Shown here in pieces: positions 1-12,525 of a DNA stretch of 64,000 nucleotides (its first letter is position 1; every line of letters begins with the position of its first letter). The DNA is from Paramecium sonneborni. Its lineage: Eukaryota > Ciliophora > Oligohymenophorea > Peniculida > Parameciidae. The DNA lies in contig CAJJDN010000031.1 in the NCBI GenBank assembly GCA_905182985.1, positions 94,508 to 158,507 of the forward strand, read 5' to 3'. The notes below the pieces were generated by a model. It ran no database searches. It had not been told where the DNA came from and saw nothing but the letters and a program-made list of their open reading frames with translations. Both the position numbers and the translations under genes were made by a program.

Positions 1-310
1 ATTACTATTTCATTATCATTACATTCAACTTCCCATTTTAAAAGTACATCTTTTTCTAAGAAGATATCTTTTTATTCACTTTATTCAATTATATATAAAC
101 TTAAATTTCTAAAGAAAATAGTTGATAAAGCATAAAAACATCCATCAATTAATTATTCTTCTTCTTCTTATTCATAAGCTTGAAAATGTTTAATTAATTT
201 ATTTTATCTATCCTATTTATCTTTTATATTTCTAATTAAATTTATTCTAAAAAGAAACTCTTCTTTTAATTAACTTTATAATTTTTCATCTTCTAAATTA
301 ATATTTTCAT
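1..310 (-). CDS. 3' part of an unrecognised gene running off the left edge
   Basis: On the minus strand every TCA triplet (reverse complement of the only stop, TGA) between 10 and 309 falls in one frame (10, 16, 25, 76, 85, 145, 172, 286, 307), which leaves the frame beginning with the ATG at 308-310 open to the window edge. The translation begins MKILIQKMKNYKVNQ and is rich in K, Q, N and I, as is usual for ciliate hydrophilic proteins. No domain is recognisable in about 100 residues. The frame could also be open by chance in such AT-rich DNA, so the call is tentative. Confidence 0.4.
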
Positions 311-1699
311 ATTGAATTTTAAAACTAATATTATTCAATATATTATTAATAAACTAATTATATTAATTCTAATCAAATTTAATAATTAGTAATTTAAATA
401 ACTAAAACCCAAATGCTGTGTAAAAGCATTTGTTTTTTTATCTAATATTTTTTTAAAGCTTAGATTATTTAGATTTCTTCAATCATTTGCTAAAATGGGA
501 AGTTTTAGAATCAATTTTCCCTTCCCTTTTTTTATCTCATGTATCGACTTTAAAAATTGTATAGATTAAGTCACTTTTATCCGATTTTACTTCTAATTCC
601 TCTGACTTTGTAAAATTTCTCCTGTTTTAACTTATTGATTTTTCATGTTATTTTATTTACTCTTATGTTCTCACCAACCTTTTTGAGAAAGTCATAATTA
701 ATTAATTTTACTACCACTATCAAAATATCGAAGAATTTAAAAAGCCTGAGATAAATTTTTTTGATTTCAATTAAAATAAAAATAATTATTTAATAAGACT
801 AGTGTTTATTATTAACTTCAAATTTATTTCTATTCTATATAGGTATCTAAAATAAAAATTTGTTCATTTCTGTCAGATTAGCTTAAATATAATTAATTTT
901 TTGTTACTTTTGCAAAGTTTAAATTTTTAGATCATTTTAATTCATTTAAAAGTTAAATTACATGTTATAATTTTCTTATAAAGAATTTCTTTTTTTTATG
1001 TAGTTTTCTGGCTCTGGAATTCTAGGAATCAATATAGTAGTTACAATTAAAGCTTGAATTTTTCAATTTACTCTTGAATTTTTCTGATAGAGTTTTCAAA
1101 TTCCGACCTTTTTATTAAACTATCCTATATTTATGAGAATCTATCTGATATCTCTTTTTGAATTGCTTATTTAGCTTAACTTTCTAACTCTTTCTAACTA
1201 ATTTTTGTTATCAGAAATTACATTAATGTGTATGAATCAGATTTGAATAAGAGTTATGAATTCATTTAGGAATCAAAACTTTTTGTTTTTCCTACGGCAT
1301 TTATTGATTTCCATAATTATAATATATCTTTCGCAAACCTAATTTTAATTATTGTAGTTACTTCTTTTATACATTAACTAAATCATCAATTTCCTTTTAT
1401 TTTTTTTCATTTTCATTTTATAATCTACATGTTTATTAAATTATATAATTACTAAAAAACTATTTTTTCTAATTCTTCAATTTTTTTGCTATTCGCATCT
1501 AATTACTCTTATTGGCTTAGTTATTTTTTTTTAATCTCAAATTAAATTCTTTAGGTTATAATTTTAGTATGAATACCGATTCATTTGTTGTGATAAATTT
1601 GGAGATAAATCAAATTAGTCTTGCATTTTAAAAAAATGAGTAAAATTCTATAATAAATTAATTATTTGTTGCAAAGAGAAAAAATCATATAATAATTTA
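311..1699. other. Stretch without a supported gene
   Basis: About 1.4 kb of very AT-rich DNA. TCA triplets close all three minus-strand frames within 570-722 and again between 864 and 1096, and no plus-strand frame gives a convincing protein with TGA as stop. A 14-bp inverted match (AACTTCCCATTTTA at 27-40 and its complement at 490-503) is the only structure noticed. Confidence 0.5.
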
Positions 1700-3058
1700 T
1701 CAATTTAAGTTAAATACTGCTTCCATAATAGCTAAATAGAATCCTTCAACTCCGTCTAAATTGCCTAAATACTTTTACATGATCTCGAAATGAGTATAAG
1801 GATTTTGAAGTGATGATTTACATATTACATAGTGAAAAATTGGAATCATTTCATCTGTGCTTATTATTGAAGGCTATCTTGTGTATTAGTTATAATAGTC
1901 AATTATGGCAGAATAAATACTTCTGAAACAAACGACTAATTATTTAACTTTATGATGAGGAGTTTATCGAAATTAAATTAATTTTAAAGATTCAATAGCA
2001 TTTTAAAATGGGGATTGTTAGAAAAATGTTCCTTATAATAATTTTGCTTGAGGTCTTGATGGTAATTGAATAGAATCAACATCTTCTATTATTAGTGTCT
2101 CAACAATATCTCTTGTAAAAGTCATTGAATTTTAAATAGATGTATTAGCTTTTAATGATAATTTACTTTATATATAATCTCTTGTAGTACAATCTAGACA
2201 ATATTTAATAGAAATTCCAAAATCTGCTAGTGTTCTTTCTTTGAATGATTATAATTTATTGTGTATTTTCTCATTGTCTTCTATTTATTCTAGCTTTTTA
2301 ATTTGATAAAGATGTGAGGCAACCTGATCATCAAAAATCATATTAGATACTAAACATTGAAGAGAAGAAGTATTTAAGAAATGACATTTATTTAGGGAAG
2401 CAAATAAATTTAAATCATAGTAATGAATTAAGATCTAAATTAAATATCTAGAATTACTTACTTAAACAAATGAATCTCGAAATCTAATAATAAATTTATC
2501 TAATTCTTTACTGCAATTAGGCAGTTAAGTTTGTCTAAAAGTTTAAAAAATTTCCAACAAGCAACCATTTAATGTTGATAGTTATTGAAGTACTTGTTAT
2601 TCAAACTTTTATAAACAGGGATCATTGTCCTAAATCAAAGTAGTAACAAAGAATTCTTTAAAAGGATCTAGAGTTTTCTTCGATCTTTTGATATTCTCAA
2701 ACTCAGTTGCAAACAGAGATTCTGTAGTACTCAGTGTTACTACTTCTTCATATTTTGGTTTAACTATTTAATATAATTGCATAAAATTTTGTTTATGAAG
2801 ATGATCAGATCTAACATTAACATTAAATCCTAATTTTTAGACTTCTTTTTCTACCTCAACATACCAATGGATCTAAACATAATTAAAGGAAATTACCATC
2901 TACATTTTTTAACTATCTTGAACGTTTTCTGATGAAAAGGAATTGTGGTTCCCCATTAATAAATATATAATTTTTTAATACAATAACTAAACATCATGCT
3001 TCTATGATTGATCTTGATCATCAATATAAGAACAATCATACGTTATTTTGATTTTCAT
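1700..3058 (-). CDS. VPS9-domain protein, likely Rab5-family GEF
   Basis: Single exon, 452 residues, ATG at 3056-3058, TGA at 1700-1702; many in-frame TAA/TAG read as Gln. The C-terminal third has the VPS9 signature: DEMIPIFHYVICKSSL followed by an FEIMQKYL helix and GVEGFYLAIMEAVF near the C terminus, matching the family pattern D..iPi..YvI.ka ... G..gYyL...eaA. VPS9 domains catalyse GDP/GTP exchange on Rab5-type GTPases at endosomes and other vesicles. The N-terminal 300 residues are helical and not recognised; no RING, SH2 or RIN-type module is visible. Upstream lies an 826-bp gap before the plus-strand ANTH gene, so the two trafficking genes are divergently arranged. Confidence 0.8.
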
Positions 3059-3884
3059 AATCTTAACTTAATTTAACCCATGCTCTAATAAAATGATGAC
3101 ATGTAAAAATTGAGTTTTGATAAAATCTACGAGAATTTATATTTTATAGAGATTGAAACTAAATTATTTCACAAAACAGGTTAGAATTAGATTCAAATAA
3201 CTAAATTGTTGCATTTTTGCATAAATTTCATCGATATATCTTTTATATATATTTAATTGAATAATTATTTTATTGAGGATTTATAAAAAAATCTCAATCA
3301 AATTTCAAATTCTAATTAAATAAATCGAAAAAAAAAGTGTCTTGAAAAATACTTATATATTCTAATAAATAAGTTTACAAATTATAAATTAATGCATATT
3401 ATTAGGTAAAATTTATTGTTTGATATTAATGAATACAAACAAATATTCATTCAAAATTGTATATATTTGCTAGTTTGCTACTTTAAATAATTCAATCTAT
3501 TTTATGCAATCTAAACTTGATATTTTATATATCTTTAATGATGTCTTAGTCTTTTTATATATTCTGATTTGGTGTAAGCGTTCTATTTCTTTATTGAGTT
3601 TCAGATAATCTTGGATTCATTAATTTGCGAGTATCATTTTGTTAACTCCCTTATAATTTTTGTTTGATTAATTGATGCCAATGTTCATATAGCTGAGCAG
3701 ATTATTCTTCTTTGTTTTATTTTGATATAAACTAAGATAAGTTAATATGAATTTAAATGGACTATTTATTTTCCATTTTTATTATTTATATATAAACTAA
3801 GAATTAATGCAACAAGGTAAGTTATACTCAATATATAATAATCTAATTTTGTTTAAAAATCGAATAAATATATATTCTTTATAA
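3059..3884. other. Divergent intergenic region
   Basis: AT-rich gap between the minus-strand VPS9 gene and the plus-strand ANTH gene; it presumably holds both promoters, but no specific element was recognised. Confidence 0.5.
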
Positions 3885-4852
3885 ATGTTCAATAACTTAA
3901 AGCGAAATATGCGAATATTGAATAAGGATATGGTGGAGACTTCTTGGCTCAAATGTTTAATTGATGATACTCCAAAGCAAAAGCACATACTTGTACCTTA
4001 AAAGAATTATTATAGATTCTTTAAAAATGTCTTGGAGGAGAATTAAATAATGTAAACTCTCAAGAAGCTCTTAAGAAAATTATTTTAAGAATGCAGCATC
4101 CACAAAAAACAATAACTGCGCTTAAATCTTATTATTTAGTTCATATGCTAAGGCAATATTTAGCCCCTTATGTAACAGATAAAACAATTGAACTGTAGTC
4201 TAAGAGTACGGCTGATGCTGTACTGTAAAATGTTGCATTTCTCTATTGTAGCTATCTTAGATGTTTCTCTAACAATTATGAATAAATAAACATCTTGTAT
4301 AAAATGCATAGATAACTTGAAGTTCTCATTCTGAAGTTAGATGTGCCAATTATCAAATGCATTACAATCAAATTAATTATAGATATTATATTCTTATATG
4401 AATCTCTCAATAAATAAGATGAATAAGTAAAAAGGATAAGAGCAACGAAATAAGTTAAAAGATTTTTAGAGATAAAATAATTAATTTAACTACCTGAAGA
4501 ATTACTCTAAAAAATAAAAATTCTTAATTTTAATGAAATCGAATAGAAAATTGCATTATAAACACAACCTGTTATAAATAATAACTATGAGGAGAATCAA
4601 AATCGGGTTCCTTAAAAAGAATTGCTGATTCTAGATATACAAAGTATAAATCAAAGAAAACTCAGTACAAGTGCAAATGAATGGGAAGACTAATCAGATA
4701 TCAAATCTTAATAATAGCATATTTATAAAAGTTTATAGCCAAGTCCTAATCGTAGAAGAATAGCTTCACAAACTCCGAATAGAGCAACATCCATTAGAGA
4801 TAATTTCTTTGTTCCATCCCAAGGACCCCTATCTTTTATTATGATGTCATGA
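3885..4852 (+). CDS. ANTH-domain protein (AP180/CALM-like clathrin adaptor)
   Basis: Two exons, 3885-3992 and 4016-4852, joined across a 23-nt GTA...TAG intron; 314 residues. Residues ~15-250 fit an ANTH fold: DMVETSWLKCLIDDTPKQKH resembles the lipid-binding start of AP180/CALM (VKATs...PKkKHl), followed by the helical pattern LKSYYLVHMLRQYL and LYKMHRQLEVLILKLDV. ANTH domains bind phosphoinositides and recruit clathrin during endocytosis. The C-terminal ~60 residues are S/P/Q-rich and short, so the long clathrin-binding tail of animal AP180 is missing. From 4088 on, the sequence is repeated exactly after the single N at 5280 (see repeat). The gene models before and after that N are one gene. 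Confidence 0.78.
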
Positions 4853-5279
4853 ATTTTTAATTAAAATATGGTTTTGTAAGTTTTAATTGTGATATATGTA
4901 TATTTTTTAAAATATTATATTTTCTTAGTTGTGTAAATTATTTTATTAATATTTGAATGGCTAATTGTTTTTATTTCTAAAATTTGAATTTCAATAATTG
5001 TTTTTAATTGAATATAATACAAATTTTTTATTGAATTATTTATTAAATACAAATCTATAATCTAAAAAGTGGAAGAGGGATTCTTATAAAAAATAAATTG
5101 AACTTTAAAAATATTACTTTTTTCATTAGAAGATAAGAGGAAAGGCAGTTTTAGAAATTAAAAGATACTAAGTTAGTAATTGATGAATGATTAATTTTCA
5201 GATTATAATAAAATTTAGTGGAATTTTTTGTTTATTTTTAGAGAAAGATTTATTAATTAAATAGTTAAATGAGAAGATT
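4088..5279. repeat. Direct repeat copy A flanking a one-base gap (unmerged contig overlap)
   Basis: 1,192 bp that recur at 5281-6472 with an offset of 1,193 and no difference noticed. The copy stops exactly at the N at 5280 and the second copy starts exactly after it. This is the pattern of two overlapping contigs joined by a placeholder gap. Confidence 0.9.
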
Positions 5280-5280
5280 N
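5280..5280. other. Assembly gap (single N)
   Basis: One ambiguous base exactly between two identical 1,192-bp segments. Confidence 0.95.
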
Positions 5281-6045
5281 AGAATGCAGCATCCACAAAA
5301 AACAATAACTGCGCTTAAATCTTATTATTTAGTTCATATGCTAAGGCAATATTTAGCCCCTTATGTAACAGATAAAACAATTGAACTGTAGTCTAAGAGT
5401 ACGGCTGATGCTGTACTGTAAAATGTTGCATTTCTCTATTGTAGCTATCTTAGATGTTTCTCTAACAATTATGAATAAATAAACATCTTGTATAAAATGC
5501 ATAGATAACTTGAAGTTCTCATTCTGAAGTTAGATGTGCCAATTATCAAATGCATTACAATCAAATTAATTATAGATATTATATTCTTATATGAATCTCT
5601 CAATAAATAAGATGAATAAGTAAAAAGGATAAGAGCAACGAAATAAGTTAAAAGATTTTTAGAGATAAAATAATTAATTTAACTACCTGAAGAATTACTC
5701 TAAAAAATAAAAATTCTTAATTTTAATGAAATCGAATAGAAAATTGCATTATAAACACAACCTGTTATAAATAATAACTATGAGGAGAATCAAAATCGGG
5801 TTCCTTAAAAAGAATTGCTGATTCTAGATATACAAAGTATAAATCAAAGAAAACTCAGTACAAGTGCAAATGAATGGGAAGACTAATCAGATATCAAATC
5901 TTAATAATAGCATATTTATAAAAGTTTATAGCCAAGTCCTAATCGTAGAAGAATAGCTTCACAAACTCCGAATAGAGCAACATCCATTAGAGATAATTTC
6001 TTTGTTCCATCCCAAGGACCCCTATCTTTTATTATGATGTCATGA
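5281..6045 (+). pseudogene. Second copy of the ANTH gene 3' part (probable assembly duplicate)
   Basis: 255 codons including the stop, in the same frame as 4088-4852 of the ANTH gene and apparently identical to it. It has no start codon of its own. It is not evidence for a paralogue: it begins at an N and continues into the unique right flank at 6473, so the true locus is probably 3885-4087 joined to this copy. Confidence 0.85.
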
Positions 6046-6472
6046 ATTTTTAATTAAAATATGGTTTTGTAAGTTTTAATTGTGATATATGTATATTTTT
6101 TAAAATATTATATTTTCTTAGTTGTGTAAATTATTTTATTAATATTTGAATGGCTAATTGTTTTTATTTCTAAAATTTGAATTTCAATAATTGTTTTTAA
6201 TTGAATATAATACAAATTTTTTATTGAATTATTTATTAAATACAAATCTATAATCTAAAAAGTGGAAGAGGGATTCTTATAAAAAATAAATTGAACTTTA
6301 AAAATATTACTTTTTTCATTAGAAGATAAGAGGAAAGGCAGTTTTAGAAATTAAAAGATACTAAGTTAGTAATTGATGAATGATTAATTTTCAGATTATA
6401 ATAAAATTTAGTGGAATTTTTTGTTTATTTTTAGAGAAAGATTTATTAATTAAATAGTTAAATGAGAAGATT
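5281..6472. repeat. Direct repeat copy B (unmerged contig overlap)
   Basis: Matches 4088-5279; continues into unique sequence from 6473. The non-genic part (6046-6612) is an AT-rich 3' intergenic region between the ANTH and protease genes. Confidence 0.9.
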
Positions 6473-6612
6473 AGTATATGTATTTAAAAATGAGTAAATA
6501 GTGTAAGATATAAAAGTAACATTTTAGAGATTATAAGTGGGAATATAAAGATAATAAAACTGATATATATTATATAATAGGATTTTCGAAATGATTTAAT
6601 TTTTTTGATTAA

Positions 6613-8304
6613 TCATGAGGATATTGAACAATCTGCTCCACTATATCCTGACCAGCAATAACATGTTGTTCCTCTACATGTACCAACTCCACTACAAGCA
6701 TTAGGACAAGTTCTTTGAGTATTACAGAAATGTTTAATATCTGGGCAAGTGACAGTTGCACTATAATAGGAATATTTGACATTGATGGTCTAATAAGAAT
6801 AAGAAAATATTTACTTGTCCAGATGTAACGCATTAGTAGCTCTTATTTGAAATGGAAAATGTTATGACATTATTTTAACATAGAGCTTTAAAACAATCAG
6901 TCACTACTCTTTAAAATCCAACTTTAGTTGGTAAAGTAGTGTAGAAACATTTACTATCATTTCCATAATATCCACCATATTATGCTAATTGACCAATAAA
7001 ATCAGAGTTGTATCTGCAATCAGTATTACCATATGCTTTCCAATATCCACAGCCATCAGTTAATACATCACTTAATGAGCAAGTAGCAATTCCAGTAAAA
7101 TCAGATGAACATCCATCACTTCCTGCTTTACAAAATTCTCTTAATCCTTAAACACATTATCCTTATGCTATAGGACATCCTTCATCTTTTCCCCAATTGA
7201 AAGGTTCAGATTATTTATGATCCATATTATACCAACCTGTTGATTCAAGTAAATTGAAAGTAAAAATAGTAAAAACTGAATCTGGGAATTCTGATCCAGT
7301 CATAGCTTCATTACCAAATGCTGTTCTTTCCCAATGACTTCCAGCTGTTCCTTATCCTCCATTATTTTCTAAAGGAGCTCCCCAAGCAGATTAACATCCA
7401 AAATGACTTTTTACTGCATTTACTACTTTTGGTAATATTATCCAATCTCTTCCTCCATATGATTTTACTATCTAACTTAAACCTAATTTCTACATTGTAT
7501 TAGGATCTATATAATAGGGGAATAATCCACTACTAAATCCTAAAACATGTGTTATTTCATGAATTGTTGTCTATATCCATTTAAACCATTTACCCTCACT
7601 TAATTTACTGAAATCTAATTAATTAAAGTATTTCAAATTGAATTCTAATGAACCAGCTGTTGGTCTCAAAGTAGTTGAATCTAATCTACATGCTCCTGCT
7701 CTTGCAACCCAATTCTCTTATGAAGTTGTTGCTGTCACAAATAATACTAAATCAACTCCAGTCACACCATTTTTTAATGAACTTGGAATTGTTACTGTAC
7801 CACATTATCCACTTAAAAATAATTTTGATGAAGGATAAACTTTTATGGCAGCTTTTAAAAATCCTGTTGCTGCTTTCACTAATTTATTTTCGATGAAATC
7901 AGCTTATTATGCTGATGCCTATCATAATTAAATCAATCTTATACCTAAAAGGATGAATAATCTGTCTTTATTCTTATTGTTTACCAATTTCCTTATTTAT
8001 GATTCTTAATTAACATTTATTCATGTGACAACCTAGCTTCCAATGGAATCTCTGTTGAACGCTCTGGCTCTTCTATTTCAATTTCTTTTATGAAGTGGCC
8101 ATGATTGCAAATATGTATCTCTTCATCTTCCATTTTTCTATGATGAAAATTGTTGTTATGTAATAATTGATGACTTCCCTTTAAGTGTTTTTCTTACACT
8201 TTACTGCTGTTATCATTTTATAAATAATAATAAGTCGATCCACCTGCTAACAAAACAACAGTTGTGATTGAGACAACTTTGATTAGGGTTGATAAGAATA
8301 TCAT
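6613..8304 (-). CDS. Leishmanolysin-like (M8/GP63 family) zinc metalloprotease
   Basis: Three exons (8304-7945, 7918-6815, 6789-6613), introns of 26 and 25 nt, 546 residues. The N terminus MIFLSTLIKVVSITTVVLLA is a signal peptide or membrane anchor. Propeptide-like region with a Cys-containing stretch, then HEITHVLGF at ~240 (HExxHxxGF zinc/catalytic motif, E241) and the third zinc ligand in GSHWERTAFGNEAMTG (His ~315), the order typical of M8. A Cys-rich second half ends in an EGF-like module (CSGVGTCRGTTCYCWSGYSGADC). Expected to be a secreted or surface endopeptidase; such families are large in ciliates. Only 36 bp separate its start from the stop of the upstream exchanger gene on the same strand. 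All metal ligands are intact. Confidence 0.93.
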
Positions 8305-8340
8305 TTAATAATGAAAGTTAATCAAATCAAATTTAACTCT

Positions 8341-11300
8341 TCAATGTATTACTGTCAAAGATCTTTTTTATAGATCCGATTTGCTGGATCTTCTATAAGA
8401 AGATTTCCCTCCTTCATTAATTGTCTGATTCAATTGATTATATTATTCAAGCAATTGATACTACTTAAATAGTAAAATAATTATTCCAGTATTGGCTCTT
8501 AATGGTTATGATGTAGGTCCTATCAAACATAAAGCATCTTTCTATGTTGAATCTTTATCTTCCTCTATATTCTTCAAAGCATCCTCTTCTTCTGAAAATG
8601 CTTCCTAAATACTTTCCTTTGCATCACATAATGTACCTATTTATAAATAAATTGATTCTACCTTTTAATAATATTCCTCCTTACTCAAATCGAATTAGTT
8701 AATTCTTCTTCATCTTCTAAAACAAAGACTTTGATACTACTTCAATTATCTAGTTTATTTTTAGATTGCATAAAGGTCTTAATTGATCACTATAAACTCT
8801 ACATAAAAGAGGAATAGAATATCTCCATATTGCTTCTTCAAACTCTGGGGTTTATTTCATAATGGTTTATAAAGCTTAGATTTTGATAAAAGTTGCATTG
8901 ATGACACAATCTGCTACTAACGATGTTTAATATCTGATTGATGGAGCAACTAACATGTAAATTGGTGTAGCATCATTCAAAGTTCTTCTCTCTCTTATTT
9001 TTGATCTATCACTAAATTCATTTCCAGCTCCTCTTGTTATAATACAGATTTCACTAGCTCTATCTCCTTCTTTATAAATTAATTAATCTCTTCCAAATGA
9101 ATCCTCTCTTGAACCTTCTAATAATTTAATTATATTTGCTGATGAAAGTGATTTAAATAATTCATGTTGTGTCAGTATATCAACTAAAGATGGCATTTAC
9201 CAAGGTGGATTTAAATCATTTAAATTTTTTACTTTTTTATCTATATTTCTTTTCATCCTCAAAAATTCTTTATCATTTAATTAACCAGATTAAAGATTGT
9301 TTCTTAATACTTATTTTTCAAATTCTAATATTTCAAATGCAGCTTTCTTTGTATGTAATTCTCTAGAAATTTCAGGAAATGATACTTCTAAATATCCTTC
9401 CAAATATGAAACAGCAGATTTTTTATTATCTTCAACTTCATTCAAGATTTCTGATAATAAATTTTATGAAAAATGATAATGTGAAGCTTCTTCTTTTAAA
9501 ATTGAAATAGCTTCAATATAAGCTGAAACAGCATCATAAATTGTATAGATATATGAAAATAATTAATTACGAGCTAAAACTCCAATAATAAATTTATCTT
9601 TGATATAAAATAATAAATTAATGTATCTTTCTGAAAACTGACTCTATAAAAATTCCCATGAATTCATAGGTTCTTTATCATTATCAAGATCTAAATTTGC
9701 ACTTTCAGTTAACAAAATAATTGTATCAGGACTACATTAATTGGATTCAAATTCTTCCATATAGATACCTTTCAATGCCATAAGAAAGATTCTTCTGATT
9801 TCAGTTAATAAATTTTGATCTAATTCTTAATCTTCTTCATCATCAATTAATGGTTGATGGATATTTTTCATTTAAATTTCTTTTAATGCTTTTTCATGTT
9901 TAGCTAATTTATCAATAATTTTATTGGATTCTGCTAAATATACTTTATAACCACTAAGATTTTTGACATATTCAACATCAGCCTCTTTAAGATATTTTAA
10001 TTCATTATTTTTTTTACATTCATTATCAATTTCTTCATTTAATTTGGATAAGAAATTAGAATAAATTTTTTCTCTAATATCAGATTAAGTGGATAATCCA
10101 AGCAATCTAATTAATAAAGATAGAGTAGTTCCATTAACAACAAGAGTACAAACAGCAATTCCCGACATATGAAATAATATAATATCTCTCCATTTAGTTG
10201 GTAATGAGTCATCTTTGGCAACAATTAAAGCAAAAGCTATACCTATAGATCCTCTTAATCCTCCATAAGTTAAAACAATAACTTAAGACCAACTCAATCC
10301 ATAACCTAATTTGTTAAGCCAAGGATAAAAAAGAGCAATAGAAATAAATCTACATCCAATTAAACACCACCATAATGCAATCATTTTATAAAAATCTAAT
10401 TATGTAATTTCACTTTCATCTTTAAATACTCTAATTCCTGCAATAATTCCACCCAAAATAAAAATGATAACTTCACTTGCAAAAACAACATATTCCCAAA
10501 ATTCTCTTAATGCATGATCAGCTTCATGTGATATACGAGATCTTCCAAATGCTGCCATAAATAAACTTAATGATACTAATCCCAACACACCTGATATATG
10601 TACACCAAAATCAACATTTTCAGATATAAAATACACTAAGAATGCTGACACTATTGTTATATTTAATACAAGAATATCATCATTTACTATCTTCTTAATC
10701 CAATAAACACATGCCATTCCAAATACTAATCCTATTAATGTTCCACCTACACATAATGTAAAAAATAAAGATCCTACATCAAATGCAGATGCTGATCTTC
10801 CTCTTACTATTCCATATGATATTTAAAATAACATAACACATGCTCCATCATTTAATAAACTCTCTCCCTCTATTAAACTCTAGAATCTCTTTTATGCTCC
10901 ACTTTCTTTTAATAACGCCAACACTGCAACTGTATCTGTACAACTCAACATTGCTCCAAACATGAAAGCACTCTCCCATGTAAAATAATCATCACCATAA
11001 TTTAGTAATACTTTTACACACAATTACAATAATGTAGATAATATTATTACACAAGGAAATGCCAATATTGCTGTCTATGCAAATAGTCTCTTGAATAAAT
11101 GCCAATCAAAGTTGTATCCTGATTCATATATTAACGTCGGTAAAAATATTAACAATACTCCAATCTGTAAACATACATCCCTATATTAGTACCGGTTCAA
11201 TTTCGCTGATCTTCTTACAACTTTGTCCTATGATACCCAATGAATCCCAATAAAAACCAAAAAACAAGCCTAAAACAAATAACATCGGAGAAAATGGAAT

Positions 11301-11495
11301 CTATAACATTTCTCATACTTTTACCTTTAATTTCTTATTAATCTCCTTCATGAATGATCCAATCCCCAAAAAAAAGAATATAAAGAACATTGATAATGCT
11401 GTTCCACTTATCTCTGTATTTATTGATATTACTGAGTTCTGACATTATCCCATCTATATCAATATAAACACTATCCCTCCCTTCCAGATATACAT
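8341..11495 (-). CDS. Na+/H+ exchanger with long cytoplasmic tail and cNMP-binding-like region (SOS1/SLC9C type)
   Basis: Four exons (11495-11325, 11300-11193, 11164-8662, 8636-8341), 1,025 residues. Starts with a signal-like segment (MYIWKGGIVFILIQMGQC). About a dozen membrane helices follow with antiporter hallmarks: IFLPTLIYESGYNFD, SCTDTVAVLALLKESG, LIEGESLLNDGA (the ND of the CPA1 exchange site), and LTYGGLRGSIGIAFAL. The ~550-residue tail contains DQLIYKEGDRASEICIITRG and, later, QLIRFEQGGILLKG, which resemble cyclic-nucleotide-binding beta rolls. Plant SOS1 and animal sperm SLC9C exchangers share this plan. Predicted role: plasma-membrane Na+ or H+ transport under cytosolic control. 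The second intron (11165-11192) ends in CAG; skipping any of the three introns breaks the frame. Confidence 0.9.
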
Positions 11496-12525
11496 ATATA
11501 AATTTATTAATTCATAAATCTCAATATATATTTTAACAAACTATTCCTAAAACTATTTTTTAAATCTATAATTAATACACGATCTTTATATATTTAATCC
11601 TTTCTTTTATTTACCTATCTTTATTTTATCATTCCTTTCTAATTTATGAATTATTATTTTTCTTTATATTTATCAATCTTACTATTACTTCTAAAACCAA
11701 TCTTTTTCCTATCAATTGATATATTATAAGCAGATTTCAATTCAATAACGTTAATAATATTTTATTTAAATTTATTTTTACTAGATTAATTTAGGATATA
11801 TATTTATTAATAACGAACAATTTTAAGTTTTCGTATTTTTAAATACTTTAAGTTAAAAAAATATAATATTATTTTATCAAATATATTCATTATTATTAAA
11901 TCTTTTAGATGTATTTTTTTGGCTTGAAGAAAATATAAATATCAGATTAAAATTGTTTTATAAATTAGAATATCTCATTTATCGTGAATTATTTTTAGTA
12001 TATTTAATTTAATGTCCTCCAGATCGTTGTATTTAAAGTTCATTAATATATTTATTTCTCTCTCTACAGATAACGATTAAAAACTTTTTGTTTATATTAC
12101 AATTGTGATAATAAGGAAAGGAGTTTTATGATTATTTTATTATTTTAATCAGAGTTTCCTGTAATATACATAATAGAATATATCATAATTATTTTAATTT
12201 TGGTCTCCATTTTCTTTAAAAATTAATTGTGATAATCTTTTTTTTTAATTAGTACTTCTTTTAAAATAATATCATTTTAAATTACTTAAATTTTGTATCT
12301 TTTTATTATAGGTCTGCCTAAAAATCTTATCTTTTTAAGTCTCATATTGTCATTTGATAGAATTATTATATAAAGATCAAAATTTATGATGAAACAGAGA
12401 GAATAATATTTCAATAAGTCAAAAATAATTTGATTATATAATTAAATATTAGCAGTAAATTTGTTATTTTAAAATATTCTAACTTTGATTAAAATTTAAG
12501 TAAATTGAAGTTACTCATATTAATC
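11496..12525. other. Intergenic stretch, nothing recognised
   Basis: About 1 kb upstream of the exchanger start and downstream of the next minus-strand gene. Highly AT-rich with T runs; no coding frame of note was found. Confidence 0.5.

Noticed and set aside
405..420. Possible telomere-like C/A repeat (AAAACCCAAATGC)
   Set aside because: Only a single short unit, not a repeated CCCAAA/CCCCAA tract, so no chromosome end is supported.
7318..7896. Plus-strand standard-code ORFs over the metalloprotease
   Set aside because: Antisense shadows; the minus strand encodes the full M8 protease with all zinc ligands.
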